Shown: positions 1-7,846 of the stretch, in pieces
Layout of the letters: the number at the start of each line of letters is the position of its first letter
Position numbering within the stretch: the stretch's first letter is position 1
From: Mailhella massiliensis
Lineage (GTDB): Bacteria; Desulfobacterota; Desulfovibrionia; Desulfovibrionales; Desulfovibrionaceae
Reading direction: 5' to 3'
DNA: 64,000 nucleotides
NCBI RefSeq assembly: GCF_900155525.1
Contig: NZ_LT706952.1
Span: 878,406-942,405 of the forward strand
Position numbers and translations under genes: made by a program
The notes under the pieces: model-generated
Seen by the model: only the letters and a program-made list of their open reading frames with translations
Told to the model about the DNA's origin: nothing
Databases searched by the model: none

Positions 1-2
1 AA

Positions 3-599
3 ACCGTGGGCCGCATTCTCTTTTACGACGCCCTGCCCTTCACCGGCAAAGGCGAACATCCCCTGAGCGGTCCCATGGACTTTTCCCAGACGCCGCTCAT
101 CGCGCGCAAGCAGCAGTTCCTGCAGTCGCTGCGCGTGACGCCCGAAATCACCCTGCGTCTCGGCCGTTCCGCCTGGCAGGCCGGACAGTGGCAGCTTGAC
201 GCCAACCGCCTCGGCGAACTCATGGCCGGGGAAATCAGCGTGAACGACATCGAGGCGGGCGACATCTACCCCGACATCCGCCAGAAGGGCGTGGACATGC
301 TCCTCGGTCTGGACATCGCGGCCATCGCCTACAAGAAGCAGACGGACAGGCTCGTCATCGTGGCCAACGACGCGGACTATGTTCCCGCCGTGAAGCTGGC
401 CCGCGAAGAAGGCATCAAGGTGGTGCTCGATCCTCTGTGGACGCGCGCGGCGGAAGATCTGCGCGAACATGTGGACTATGTGTGCAACAAGCTGCCCCGG
501 CCGCAGCACGCCAACTACCCGCACGGCATCCACATTTTCGACGACCCCAAGGAATACAATCCCTGCCCCGTTCAGGAAGAACATACGGAAGAAGAATAA
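3..599 (+). CDS. NYN-domain (LabA/DUF88-like) protein, 5'-truncated
   Basis: The reading frame is open to the left window edge, so the true start lies upstream; the GTG at position 6 is only the first in-frame start-like codon. The visible part ends in the layout typical of NYN/LabA proteins, a PIN-like nuclease fold: a KGVDMLLGLDIA segment, a strand LVIVANDADYVPAV with the conserved acidic pair, and IKVVLDPLW. Family members are small, metal-dependent, probably RNA-cleaving proteins, though many have no assigned substrate. The C-terminal tail is rich in acidic residues. A strong intrinsic terminator follows within 10 bases, so this gene ends its transcription unit and is not co-transcribed with purF. 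Family assignment is good; function is unknown. Confidence 0.75.
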   Translation, partial: TVGRILFYDALPFTGKGEHPLSGPMDFSQTPLIARKQQFLQSLRVTPEITLRLGRSAWQAGQWQLDANRLGELMAGEISVNDIEAGDIYPDIRQKGVDMLLGLDIAAIAYKKQTDRLVIVANDADYVPAVKLAREEGIKVVLDPLWTRAAEDLREHVDYVCNKLPRPQHANYPHGIHIFDDPKEYNPCPVQEEHTEEE

Positions 600-605
600 G
601 CTGCC

Positions 606-634
606 AGGCCTGCCCGTTCGGGCAGGCCTTTTTT
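606..634 (+). terminator. Rho-independent terminator after the NYN gene
   Basis: A perfect 10-bp stem (606-615 with 620-629), a 4-base loop and a run of T residues directly behind it. It lies between the NYN gene and the purF ribosome binding site. Confidence 0.9.
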
Positions 635-662
635 GTTTCAACTTCCGGGAAAGGAGGACGGC

Positions 663-2081
663 ATGTGCGGCATTTTCGGCATCGTCGGTCATGAGGACGC
701 GGCGAGACTCACCTACTTCGGGCTGTATGCGCTTCAGCACCGCGGGCAGGAAAGCGCGGGCATAGTCTCGTGGAACGGCAGGGAAGGTTCCTGCCATCTG
801 CATTCGGGCATGGGGCTCGTGCCCGACGTCTTCCATGAGGAAGACCTGAAGCACCTCGACGGTGAAACGGCCATAGGCCATGTGCGCTATTCCACCACGG
901 GCAAGCCGCAGCCGCGCAACGCGCAGCCGCTGCTCGTGCGGGTGAGAAACGGCGTGCAGCTTGCTCTTGCCCACAACGGCAACCTCACCAATGCCGCCGA
1001 GCTGCGCCGGGAGCTGGAAAACGACGGCTGCATTTTCCAGACCACCATCGACAGCGAAATCTTCGTGCATCTCATCGCCCGCGCCCTTTCCACGCGCACG
1101 CTGGAAGAAGCCGTCATCGAGGCCTGCAGCAAGGTGGAGGGAGCCTACAGTCTGCTCATTCTGAGCGAAGGCGTCATCTACGCTTTGCGCGACCCGCACG
1201 GTTTCCACCCCCTGAGCATGGCGAGAATGGGCGATTCCTGGGTCTTCGCCTCGGAAAGCTGCGCCTTCGATCTTCTGGAAGCCGATTATGTGCGCGAGGT
1301 GGAACCCGGGGAAATGGTCGTGGCCGAACAGGGCTATCCCACCTGCCGGAGCGTGCGCTTCTGCCGCGGGGAAAAGCCGGTACGTCAGTGCATTTTCGAG
1401 CTCGTCTACTTTGCCCGGCCCGATTCGCGCATTTTCGGTGAAGACGTGTACCAGTGCCGCAAGTGCATGGGGCGCAATCTCATCCGCGAATCCATGGCCG
1501 ATGCGGAATGCGTGGTGCCCTTCCCGGATTCGGGCATCTACGCCGCTCTCGGCGTGGCGCAGGAAGCGGGCGTGCCCTATGAACACGCGCTCATCCGCAA
1601 CCACTATGTGGGCCGTACCTTCATCCAGCCTTCCCAGAGTATGCGCCAGTTCAGCGTGCGGGTGAAAATCAATCCCGTGCGCTCCATGATAGAGAAGAAA
1701 AGCCTCTATGTGGTGGACGATTCCATCGTGCGCGGCACCACCATCCGCACGCGCGTGGCCAAGCTGCGCGAACTCGGGGCAAGGGCCGTGCATTTTCGCG
1801 TGAGCAGCCCGCCCATCAAGTATCCCTGCTTCTACGGCATCGACTTCCCCTCCCCGAACGATCTCATCGCCACAAAGTATTCCCCGGAGCAGATCTGCGC
1901 CATGCTCGGCCTCGATTCGCTGCATTATCTTACGAAGGAAGGCCTTCTCGCCTCCGTTTCCCAGCCGGACAGATACTGCACGGCCTGCTTCAGCGGCGAA
2001 TACCCCACGCCCCTGCCCGAAGTAAGGGACAAGATGTCGCTGGAATACCGCCGCAGAGGCGACGTGCGTTTTTCCGGCTGA
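663..2081 (+). CDS. purF: Amidophosphoribosyltransferase (PurF)
   Basis: Catalyses the first committed step of purine synthesis, making 5-phosphoribosylamine from PRPP and glutamine. The ATG at 663 is preceded by AAGGAGG at 651-657 and gives a protein starting MCGIFG, so Cys2 becomes the N-terminal nucleophile once Met is removed; no propeptide is present. The glutaminase half contains RHRGQES-like and HNGNLTN segments. The PRPP-binding loop VVDDSIVRGTT lies in the C-terminal half. Cysteines in RQCIFELVYF, YPCFYG and CTACFSGEYP match positions that bind the 4Fe-4S cluster in Bacillus-type enzymes. The length of 472 residues is normal. uvrC starts only 10 bases after the stop, so the two are probably co-transcribed. 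Confidence 0.97.
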   Translation: MCGIFGIVGHEDAARLTYFGLYALQHRGQESAGIVSWNGREGSCHLHSGMGLVPDVFHEEDLKHLDGETAIGHVRYSTTGKPQPRNAQPLLVRVRNGVQLALAHNGNLTNAAELRRELENDGCIFQTTIDSEIFVHLIARALSTRTLEEAVIEACSKVEGAYSLLILSEGVIYALRDPHGFHPLSMARMGDSWVFASESCAFDLLEADYVREVEPGEMVVAEQGYPTCRSVRFCRGEKPVRQCIFELVYFARPDSRIFGEDVYQCRKCMGRNLIRESMADAECVVPFPDSGIYAALGVAQEAGVPYEHALIRNHYVGRTFIQPSQSMRQFSVRVKINPVRSMIEKKSLYVVDDSIVRGTTIRTRVAKLRELGARAVHFRVSSPPIKYPCFYGIDFPSPNDLIATKYSPEQICAMLGLDSLHYLTKEGLLASVSQPDRYCTACFSGEYPTPLPEVRDKMSLEYRRRGDVRFSG

Positions 2082-2091
2082 GGAGAAAGGT

Positions 2092-4206
2092 ATGGAACGA
2101 CCGCTTCCTTCCAGCATTCCCGCCACACCGGGCGTGTACCTGTACAAGGACGCCTCGGGCCGCATCATCTATGTGGGCAAGGCCGGAAACCTGCGCCGGA
2201 GAGTGCTCTCCTATTTCCGCCCGGCGGATCAGCTCACGGCCAAGACTGCGGCCATGATAAGCCGCGCGGCGGACATAGAGTTTCTCAACACCACCTCGGA
2301 GAAGGAAGCGCTGCTGCTTGAAGCCAGCCTCATCAAGAAGCACCGCCCGCACTACAACATCTGCCTGCGCGACGACAAGCAGTACGTCATGTTCCGCCTT
2401 TCGGAAAAGGAGCCCTTTCCCCGGCTGGAAATCGTGCGCCGCATGAAGAAGCGCGACGGAGCGCGCTACTTCGGCCCCTTTACCGCCGGGCTGGCCGCAA
2501 GGGAGACGTGGAAGACCATACACCGCATCTTTCCCCTGCGCCGCTGTTCCGACAGGGCCATGAAAAACCGAGAAACGCCCTGTCTCTACCACCACATACA
2601 CCTGTGCTCCGCCCCCTGTACGGGCGAGATCACGCCCGAAGCCTATGCGGACATGACGCGCCGCGTCACGCTGCTGCTTTCCGGCAAGTCCCGCGAACTC
2701 GTCGACCTTCTGCAGAAAGCCATGGAAAAGGCCGCGGAAGAGCTGGAATTCGAAAAGGCCGCCACCTTGCGCGACCAGATACGCGCCATAGAAAAAACCG
2801 TGGAGAAGCAGGGCATCGTGCTGCAGAACGGCGCGGATATGGACGTTCTCGGTCTGGTGAGCCTGCCCGACGGGCTGGCCCTCGGCGTGGTCTTCGTGCG
2901 GCACGGCCTTGTGCAGGACAGAAGCGCCTTCTTCTGGCCCGGTCTCGGACTGGAGGACGCCTCGGAACTTCTCATCAGCTTCCTCGGCCAGTTCTACCAC
3001 GCGGAAGGTTCCATTCCCGCACGCATCATTCTGCCCTACCTGCCCTGGGAGACGGGCAGCTCCGGGTCTGCCTTCGCCGTGGATTCGCAAAGCGCGCTCG
3101 TCACGCCGCAATCCTCAGCCAGCATGGATTCCCCCTTCATGGAGGGCGGAGCCTACACCCCCTGCTTCTGCGGAGAAGACACGCTTGCCGCCTCCGCCCG
3201 CAAAACAGGAAGCTCGCCCGTCCCTGAAGAAAAAGCTCCCGCGCCCGGAAACGGCCCGGCAAAAGCCCCCTCGCTCATGGAGGAGGCGCTCGCCCTCCTC
3301 AATGCGCAGGAATGCTCCGCCCCTGCGGAAGGCGACGAAGGCGGACGGGAAACGCTGGAAGAGGCGCTTGCCGAGCTGCGCGGAGGCCCCGTACGCATTG
3401 CCGTGCCGCGCAACGAGGAGGAGCGCCGCCTTATGGACATGGCGCGCAGCAATGCACGCGAATCGGCCAGAAACCGCCGGGAAGCCTCGCTGGCGGACAG
3501 GCTTGCCGCCGTGTTTCACTACGACAGGCCCGTGGCCCGTGTGGAATGCGCGGACGTTTCCCACACCGGGGGCGAATCCACCAAGGTGGGCGCCGTGGTG
3601 TACGAAGACGGCCGCCCCCGCAGGGAAGACTACCGGGTATGGAACATCGAAGGCGCGGAAGGGGACGACTACGCCGCCCTCTCCCTCTGGGCGAAACGCC
3701 GCCTGGAACACGGCGAGCCCTGGCCCGACCTTCTGCTCATCGACGGCGGTCGCGGACAGCTTGCCGCCGTCTGCAAAGTTCTGAGCGAGGAACTCGCCAC
3801 CGAAGGCAGACTGCCCTTCCTGCTTGCGGGCATAGCCAAGGCGCGCGACGAAAAGGGTCATGCCGACCGCCGGGCGGGCAATGTGGCCGACCGCATCTTC
3901 GTGCCCGGACGCAGCAATCCCCTGCCCCTGCGCGAAGGATGCCCGGAACTGCTCTTTCTGCAGGTGGTGCGCGACGCGGCCCACGATTTTTCCATCGGCA
4001 GGCATCGTCAGGCCCGCGCAAGGCAGGCCTTCAGCGGAGAACTCCGGCAGCTTCCCGGCATAGGGCCGCACACCGCGCGCCTGCTCTGGGAAGAATTCGA
4101 CTCCGTGGCGCAGATGAAGGCCGCAACGACTGCGCAGCTCATGGAACTGCCGGGCATAGGCAGAAAAAAGGCGGAAGCGCTGCGCGACGCGCTGCAGAAG
4201 CTCTAG
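2092..4206 (+). CDS. uvrC: Excinuclease ABC subunit C (UvrC)
   Basis: The incision subunit of nucleotide excision repair. It makes both cuts around a lesion after UvrA/UvrB loading. Domains in order: N-terminal GIY-YIG nuclease (PGVYLY near residue 13, IIYVGKAGNLRRR), a UVR motif (EELEFEKAATLRDQI, about residues 218-232) that contacts UvrB, the RNase H-like second nuclease (ECADVSHTGG), and two C-terminal helix-hairpin-helix motifs (LPGIGPHTA and LPGIGRKKA). At 704 residues it is about 90 longer than the E. coli protein. The extra length is an Ala/Ser/Pro-rich insertion at about residues 327-421, before the RNase H-like domain. The start follows GGAGAAAGG by a few bases. Confidence 0.96.
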   Translation: MERPLPSSIPATPGVYLYKDASGRIIYVGKAGNLRRRVLSYFRPADQLTAKTAAMISRAADIEFLNTTSEKEALLLEASLIKKHRPHYNICLRDDKQYVMFRLSEKEPFPRLEIVRRMKKRDGARYFGPFTAGLAARETWKTIHRIFPLRRCSDRAMKNRETPCLYHHIHLCSAPCTGEITPEAYADMTRRVTLLLSGKSRELVDLLQKAMEKAAEELEFEKAATLRDQIRAIEKTVEKQGIVLQNGADMDVLGLVSLPDGLALGVVFVRHGLVQDRSAFFWPGLGLEDASELLISFLGQFYHAEGSIPARIILPYLPWETGSSGSAFAVDSQSALVTPQSSASMDSPFMEGGAYTPCFCGEDTLAASARKTGSSPVPEEKAPAPGNGPAKAPSLMEEALALLNAQECSAPAEGDEGGRETLEEALAELRGGPVRIAVPRNEEERRLMDMARSNARESARNRREASLADRLAAVFHYDRPVARVECADVSHTGGESTKVGAVVYEDGRPRREDYRVWNIEGAEGDDYAALSLWAKRRLEHGEPWPDLLLIDGGRGQLAAVCKVLSEELATEGRLPFLLAGIAKARDEKGHADRRAGNVADRIFVPGRSNPLPLREGCPELLFLQVVRDAAHDFSIGRHRQARARQAFSGELRQLPGIGPHTARLLWEEFDSVAQMKAATTAQLMELPGIGRKKAEALRDALQKL

Positions 4207-4448
4207 CCCGCCGGAAGACGGTTCCGGACGGAAGCGGCCAGCTCAGGCAGAAAAAACCGGACCGCCCATGCCGTACGCGACCGGCGGCCGCCCCAGGACG
4301 CCCCTTTTCATACAGCACACGGATGCATCTGCCTTGCGTGCCTCCCCGGGATTTTCCCTGTTGACGGGCGGCCCGAGTTCTGAAAAGGGATAGCGCAAAG
4401 GCGCATCCGCCCCTGCTGTTGCGCCCTCCTTCAGCTATGGAGCACGTC

Positions 4449-5366
4449 ATGGGCTTTTTCCTTGCTCTTCTTTCTTCGGCCGCCTTCGGGCTCATTCCCC
4501 TGTTCAGCCTGCCGCTCATGCAGGGCGGCATGAGCGCGGGGTGCGTGCTGTTCTACCGCTTTCTCTTCGGGTCCCTGGCTCTCGGACTCATCGTGGTTCT
4601 GCGCCGCGAAAGGCTGGCCGCTCCCCTGCGCGAACTGGCGGCCCTCGGACTTTTCAGCATCATGTACGCTCTGGCGGCCCTGCTCATGTTCCACGGCTTC
4701 CACTATCTGCCGAGCGGCGTGGCCGCCACGCTGCAGTTTCTCTACCCGCTCATGGTCATGCTCATCATGATATTCTTCTTTCATGAACGCTTTTCCCTGC
4801 TCACCGCCTCATCCGTGACGCTGGCCATTCTGGGAGTCTTTCTGCTCGGCGGGGGAGAAGGCGGAAGCGTCAGTCTGAAAGGCATTCTGCTGCTGCTTGT
4901 TTCCGCCCTGTGCAACGCCGTGTACATCTGCGGCCTGCACGTCGCCCGCATCCGCAGCATTTCCGGCCTGAGCATCACCTTCTGGGTGCTCTTCTTCGGC
5001 ATGATCGTCTCGTTTCTGAACGCCGTGCTCACCGGTTCCTTCGTGGGACTCCATTCCTGGAATGAGGCGGGCCTTGCCGTGCTGCTTGCCGTCATCACCG
5101 CCGCCGTCTCCAACCTTGCGCTGGTACTGGCCATACGGCGCATAGGTTCCACCCTGGCTTCCATTCTGGGCGTGATGGAACCGCTCACCGCCGTGGCCGT
5201 AGGCATACTCGTCTTTCACGAACCGGCCAATGCGGCCGTGTTCTCCGGCGTGGCCGTCATCTGCGCAGCGGTGCTTCTCGTGCTGGCCGGCCCCATGATA
5301 CAGGAACGCTTCGGCGGCAGACGCAGCGTCCGTGCGGAGCCGGGCAGACGCAAAGGCCAGAGCTGA
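4449..5366 (+). CDS. EamA/DMT-family inner-membrane transporter
   Basis: A 10-helix drug/metabolite transporter of the EamA type with two homologous 5-helix halves. The first begins MGFFLALLSSAAFG and the second begins at GILLLLVSALCNAVYI. Family members export amino acids or other small metabolites; the substrate cannot be read from sequence. In-frame starts exist at 4419 (TTG), 4437 and 4449. ATG 4449 is preferred because a GGAG lies six bases ahead and the protein then starts directly at the first membrane helix, as is usual in the family. It ends in a basic tail. It stands alone, 240 bases after uvrC and with its own terminator. Confidence 0.85.
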   Translation: MGFFLALLSSAAFGLIPLFSLPLMQGGMSAGCVLFYRFLFGSLALGLIVVLRRERLAAPLRELAALGLFSIMYALAALLMFHGFHYLPSGVAATLQFLYPLMVMLIMIFFFHERFSLLTASSVTLAILGVFLLGGGEGGSVSLKGILLLLVSALCNAVYICGLHVARIRSISGLSITFWVLFFGMIVSFLNAVLTGSFVGLHSWNEAGLAVLLAVITAAVSNLALVLAIRRIGSTLASILGVMEPLTAVAVGILVFHEPANAAVFSGVAVICAAVLLVLAGPMIQERFGGRRSVRAEPGRRKGQS

Positions 5367-5418
5367 ACGCATACGCCGCCCTTCCCAAAAACAAAGGCGA
5401 AACGTCCCTTTGGAAAGC

Positions 5419-5446
5419 GCACAGGGAACCTGTGCTCTTTTCGTTT
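5419..5446 (+). terminator. Probable terminator after the EamA gene
   Basis: A 7-bp perfect stem (5419-5425 with 5429-5435), a 3-base loop and a TCTTTTCGTTT tail. Confidence 0.65.
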
Positions 5447-5642
5447 AAAAAATTCCGGCTCTTGCCAGAAAAAACACCCCTCAACAAGGAATATACGGGC
5501 AAAAAATGTCCTCTGGGGAGAGAAATGAGGAAGAAAATGCAAGAAGCGCGCCCCGCAGACGGGAAAATATTACGCATCTTGCATTCCGCAACAATGGCGG
5601 CAGCGCATCTTTCCGAAAAAAAAACGGGAAATACTTTGAAAC
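5447..5642. other. Non-coding stretch between the EamA gene and the ZraP-like gene
   Basis: This part of the 358-base gap from 5367 to 5724 is more AT-rich than the flanking genes. Short open frames occur on both strands but have no ribosome binding site and no recognisable protein. No repeat or RNA element is visible. Confidence 0.5.
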
Positions 5643-5673
5643 GTGACAATGACGCCGCGCTTTTCTATATACT
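5643..5673 (+). promoter_or_regulatory. Probable sigma70 promoter of the ZraP-like gene
   Basis: A GTGACA -35-like box (5643-5648) is followed after 17 bases by TATATA (5666-5671, continuing as TATACT). The predicted transcript would have a leader of about 45 bases before the ATG at 5725. Confidence 0.5.
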
Positions 5674-5724
5674 GGCCGTGTGGTCCACATGACAAGAAAA
5701 CCTCTTTCTCAAAGGATATACGCC

Positions 5725-6216
5725 ATGACCAGAAAGCCCGTCATCATCGCCCTCCTTGCCGCCACCTTCGCCGCCGCCGTCCCCGTCGCCGCCATGGCCA
5801 ACCCCGATTTCCACGGCCGATATGCCCGCGACTGCCGCCGCGCCGCCCCCTGCGAATCCATGCCCAGGCTGACGGAAGAACAGCGCGCACAGATGGTCAA
5901 GCTCCACGAGGAACACCGCGCCGCCGTGGCCCCCCTGCGTGAACAGATTGCGGAAAAGCGCATGACCCTGAACGCCCTTTCCCGCAACCCCAACACCTCC
6001 CCGGATGAACTGCGCGCCCTTACGGCGGATATTTCCAGGCTGCGCGCAAAGATGCGTACCGTGAACGACGACTTCCGCGCCAAAATGCAGAAGCAGGGCC
6101 TGCCCTGCGCCGAATTCGGCCGCCACGACGGCTACGGTCCCCGCCATCACGACGGCTACGGTCCCCGCCATCACGACGGTTACGGCCACCGGTATCACGA
6201 CAACTGCAGAATCTGA
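5725..6216 (+). CDS. ZraP/Spy/CpxP-like periplasmic protein with His-rich tail
   Basis: The ATG at 5725 lies 8 bases after AAAGGA and gives 163 residues. Residues 1-25 form a signal peptide (basic start, alanine-rich core, VAAMA cleavage site), so the mature protein is periplasmic. The middle is helical and charged, beginning LTEEQRAQM, the LTxxQ-type motif shared by Spy, CpxP and ZraP, which act as periplasmic chaperones or zinc-binding stress modulators. The C-terminus carries three copies of an HDGYGPRH-type repeat encoded by a 24-bp tandem repeat, giving a metal-binding histidine tail. Family membership is inferred from architecture. No partner two-component genes are adjacent, and the gene has its own promoter and terminator. 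Confidence 0.75.
   Translation: MTRKPVIIALLAATFAAAVPVAAMANPDFHGRYARDCRRAAPCESMPRLTEEQRAQMVKLHEEHRAAVAPLREQIAEKRMTLNALSRNPNTSPDELRALTADISRLRAKMRTVNDDFRAKMQKQGLPCAEFGRHDGYGPRHHDGYGPRHHDGYGHRYHDNCRI
6124..6195 (+). repeat. 24-bp tandem repeat, three units, coding for His-rich tail
   Basis: Units at 6124-6147 and 6148-6171 are identical; the third (6172-6195) has several substitutions. Each unit encodes HDGYGPRH or a close variant. The length is a multiple of three, so copy-number change would keep the frame. Confidence 0.9.
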
Positions 6217-6331
6217 ACTTTCGGGAAGCGCTTCAGCTCCTGAGCGCTTTCCGTAAACCAAGCGCCTTTCGTCCGCCTTCTCCCCCTGCAGCGGCGGACG
6301 GAACAACGCGAAGCATATACTCCTCCTCACG

Positions 6332-6361
6332 AAAAAGGGCCTCCCTGCGGAGGCCCTTTTT
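6332..6361. terminator. Bidirectional terminator between the ZraP-like gene and livJ-like gene
   Basis: A 13-bp perfect stem (6332-6344 with 6349-6361) with a CTGC loop, flanked by A residues on the left and T residues on the right. It can therefore end transcripts from both converging genes. Confidence 0.9.
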
Positions 6362-6386
6362 CACTTGTGCGCTTCAGACGCGGTCC

Positions 6387-7676
6387 TTACTTCGCCCGGT
6401 TGGGCGGAGTGGAGGTGCGACCGGGCCAGAGAATCTTCTTCTCATCGAGGGTAAGCCTGCCGGTCACGGAATCCACAAAACCCACGGGAACGAAGTTCAC
6501 GGTCTTGCCGTCTTCCTTGTAGCCCTGGCAGTTCATGATTTCCACGGCCATGATCTCGCGGTCGTTGGTACCGGGGGCGAGATTCTGACGGCCCGAAAGC
6601 CCCTCGAAGGAAAGCGCGCGCAGCGCGGCCATGAGGTTGTCGCCCGTCACTTCCTTCTTGTCCGAGAGCACGTCCTTCATGGCAAGACCGAGGGCCATCA
6701 TGTGGTCATAGGACAGAACGCCGTAGAAAAAGGCCTTGGAATTCATGTCCACGGGTTTGCCTATCCTCTTGGAAAAACGCTCGGCAAAGGCGTCGAGTTC
6801 CTTGCTTGCCGGCAGCTTGGTCATGGGGGCAAGATAGCCGAACGCGCCGTTGATGGCATCGGGCTTTTCGTCGGCGGAGGTCATTTCCGCAGCGAAGATG
6901 CTGTAGCCGGGCTTGTTCATATCGAGGTTGGTGAGGGTTTTGAAGGCCGTCACGGTATCGGGGGTGGGCATGGTGATGAAGATGCTCTTTATGCCGAGCT
7001 TCCTGACCATCTCCATTTTCTCCTGCACTTCCTCCACCGTGGCGTTGCGGGAATAGCCGAAGGAAAGCCTGACGTTGATGCCGAGCTTGTCCGCCTCGTT
7101 CAGAATGACGGCGGCGGCGCCGGAACCCCAGGCGTCCGTGGTATGGAAGAGAGCGATTTCCTTGATGTCGTAATGCCGGGCCACTTCCAGCAGGTAGCCT
7201 TCATAACGGGTGCTCGGCGTCACGTTGCGGTAGTAGTACGGAAATTCCGAAGGGGAGCTCAGGCTCGCCGCATTGGCACCCACGGAAACCACGGGCGTCT
7301 TGTACTTTTCCGCTTCCCTGGCGATGAGCACGGCCGGGCCGCTGCAGTCGACGCCCGTAAGAGCCACGATGTCCTTTTCCAGCAGACCTCTGGCCTTTTC
7401 CGCCGCGCCTTCCGGCCAGCAGAGATAGTTGACCACAAGTTCCGGCGGCATGCTGAGGGTATCCTTGCCCAGCATACCGGAGGAGTTGATATCCTCCAGC
7501 GCCATGTAGGCGCCTTCCAGCTCATATTCGCCCCAGTCGGCATGGCGGCCGTCATGATAATCGAGCGTGTACATGCCGCCGACCTTGTACTCCTTCGCCT
7601 CCGCCGCGCCTGCAGCCGCAAGACCGAAAAACAGAGCCGCCGCAGTCATTCCCAGCACTTTTCTGGAAAACGTCAT
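6387..7676 (-). CDS. Branched-chain amino acid-type ABC transporter substrate-binding protein
   Basis: A 429-residue periplasmic binding protein of the LivJ/Peripla_BP_6 family. It starts with a signal peptide (MTFSRKVLGMTAAALFFGLA, ending AAEA). Typical family stretches are VGGMYTLDYHDG at the mature N-terminus, ALTGVDCSGPAVLIA and VPVVSVGANAASLSS-like segments, YYYRNVTPS, and IFITMPTPDTVTAF. GGAGGA at 7681-7686 precedes the ATG. No permease or ATPase gene is adjacent. It therefore either serves a transporter encoded elsewhere or acts in sensing. The ligand is unknown; the family binds amino acids, amides and related compounds. A sigma54 promoter lies just upstream, next to a sigma54 response regulator gene. 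Confidence 0.88.
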   Translation of the reverse strand: MTFSRKVLGMTAAALFFGLAAAGAAEAKEYKVGGMYTLDYHDGRHADWGEYELEGAYMALEDINSSGMLGKDTLSMPPELVVNYLCWPEGAAEKARGLLEKDIVALTGVDCSGPAVLIAREAEKYKTPVVSVGANAASLSSPSEFPYYYRNVTPSTRYEGYLLEVARHYDIKEIALFHTTDAWGSGAAAVILNEADKLGINVRLSFGYSRNATVEEVQEKMEMVRKLGIKSIFITMPTPDTVTAFKTLTNLDMNKPGYSIFAAEMTSADEKPDAINGAFGYLAPMTKLPASKELDAFAERFSKRIGKPVDMNSKAFFYGVLSYDHMMALGLAMKDVLSDKKEVTGDNLMAALRALSFEGLSGRQNLAPGTNDREIMAVEIMNCQGYKEDGKTVNFVPVGFVDSVTGRLTLDEKKILWPGRTSTPPNRAK

Positions 7677-7720
7677 ATCTTCCTCCTTCAGGGCCTCTCG
7701 CCCGTTTTTCCCTCATGAAA

Positions 7721-7736
7721 TGCAAAAACGGTGCCA
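7721..7736 (-). promoter_or_regulatory. Sigma54 (-24/-12) promoter of the binding-protein gene
   Basis: Read on the minus strand, the sequence is TGGCAC, five bases, then TTGCAT, with exactly ten bases between the invariant GG and GC. This matches the RpoN consensus. The predicted start near 7710 would leave a leader of about 35 bases containing the ribosome binding site. Confidence 0.8.
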
Positions 7737-7759
7737 AAAAAAATAACCCGTCATTTCAG

Positions 7760-7774
7760 GAAGATGACATCTTC
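7760..7774. promoter_or_regulatory. Dyad upstream of the sigma54 promoter, candidate activator site
   Basis: A perfect 7-bp inverted repeat around one central base (GAAGATG-a-CATCTTC), 24 bases upstream of the -24 element. Its position and symmetry suit a binding site for the neighbouring response regulator. This is inferred; no second copy is clear. Confidence 0.5.
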
Positions 7775-7846
7775 ACTCTTTTTCCGAGCGCCCTTCCATC
7801 CTGCCGGACAGGACAAAACGTGCGGAAAAATCCCGCTTTTCAGGAC

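Noticed and set aside
6124-6195. Short spaced repeats that could suggest a CRISPR array
   Set aside because: The units are contiguous without spacers and lie in frame within a coding region.
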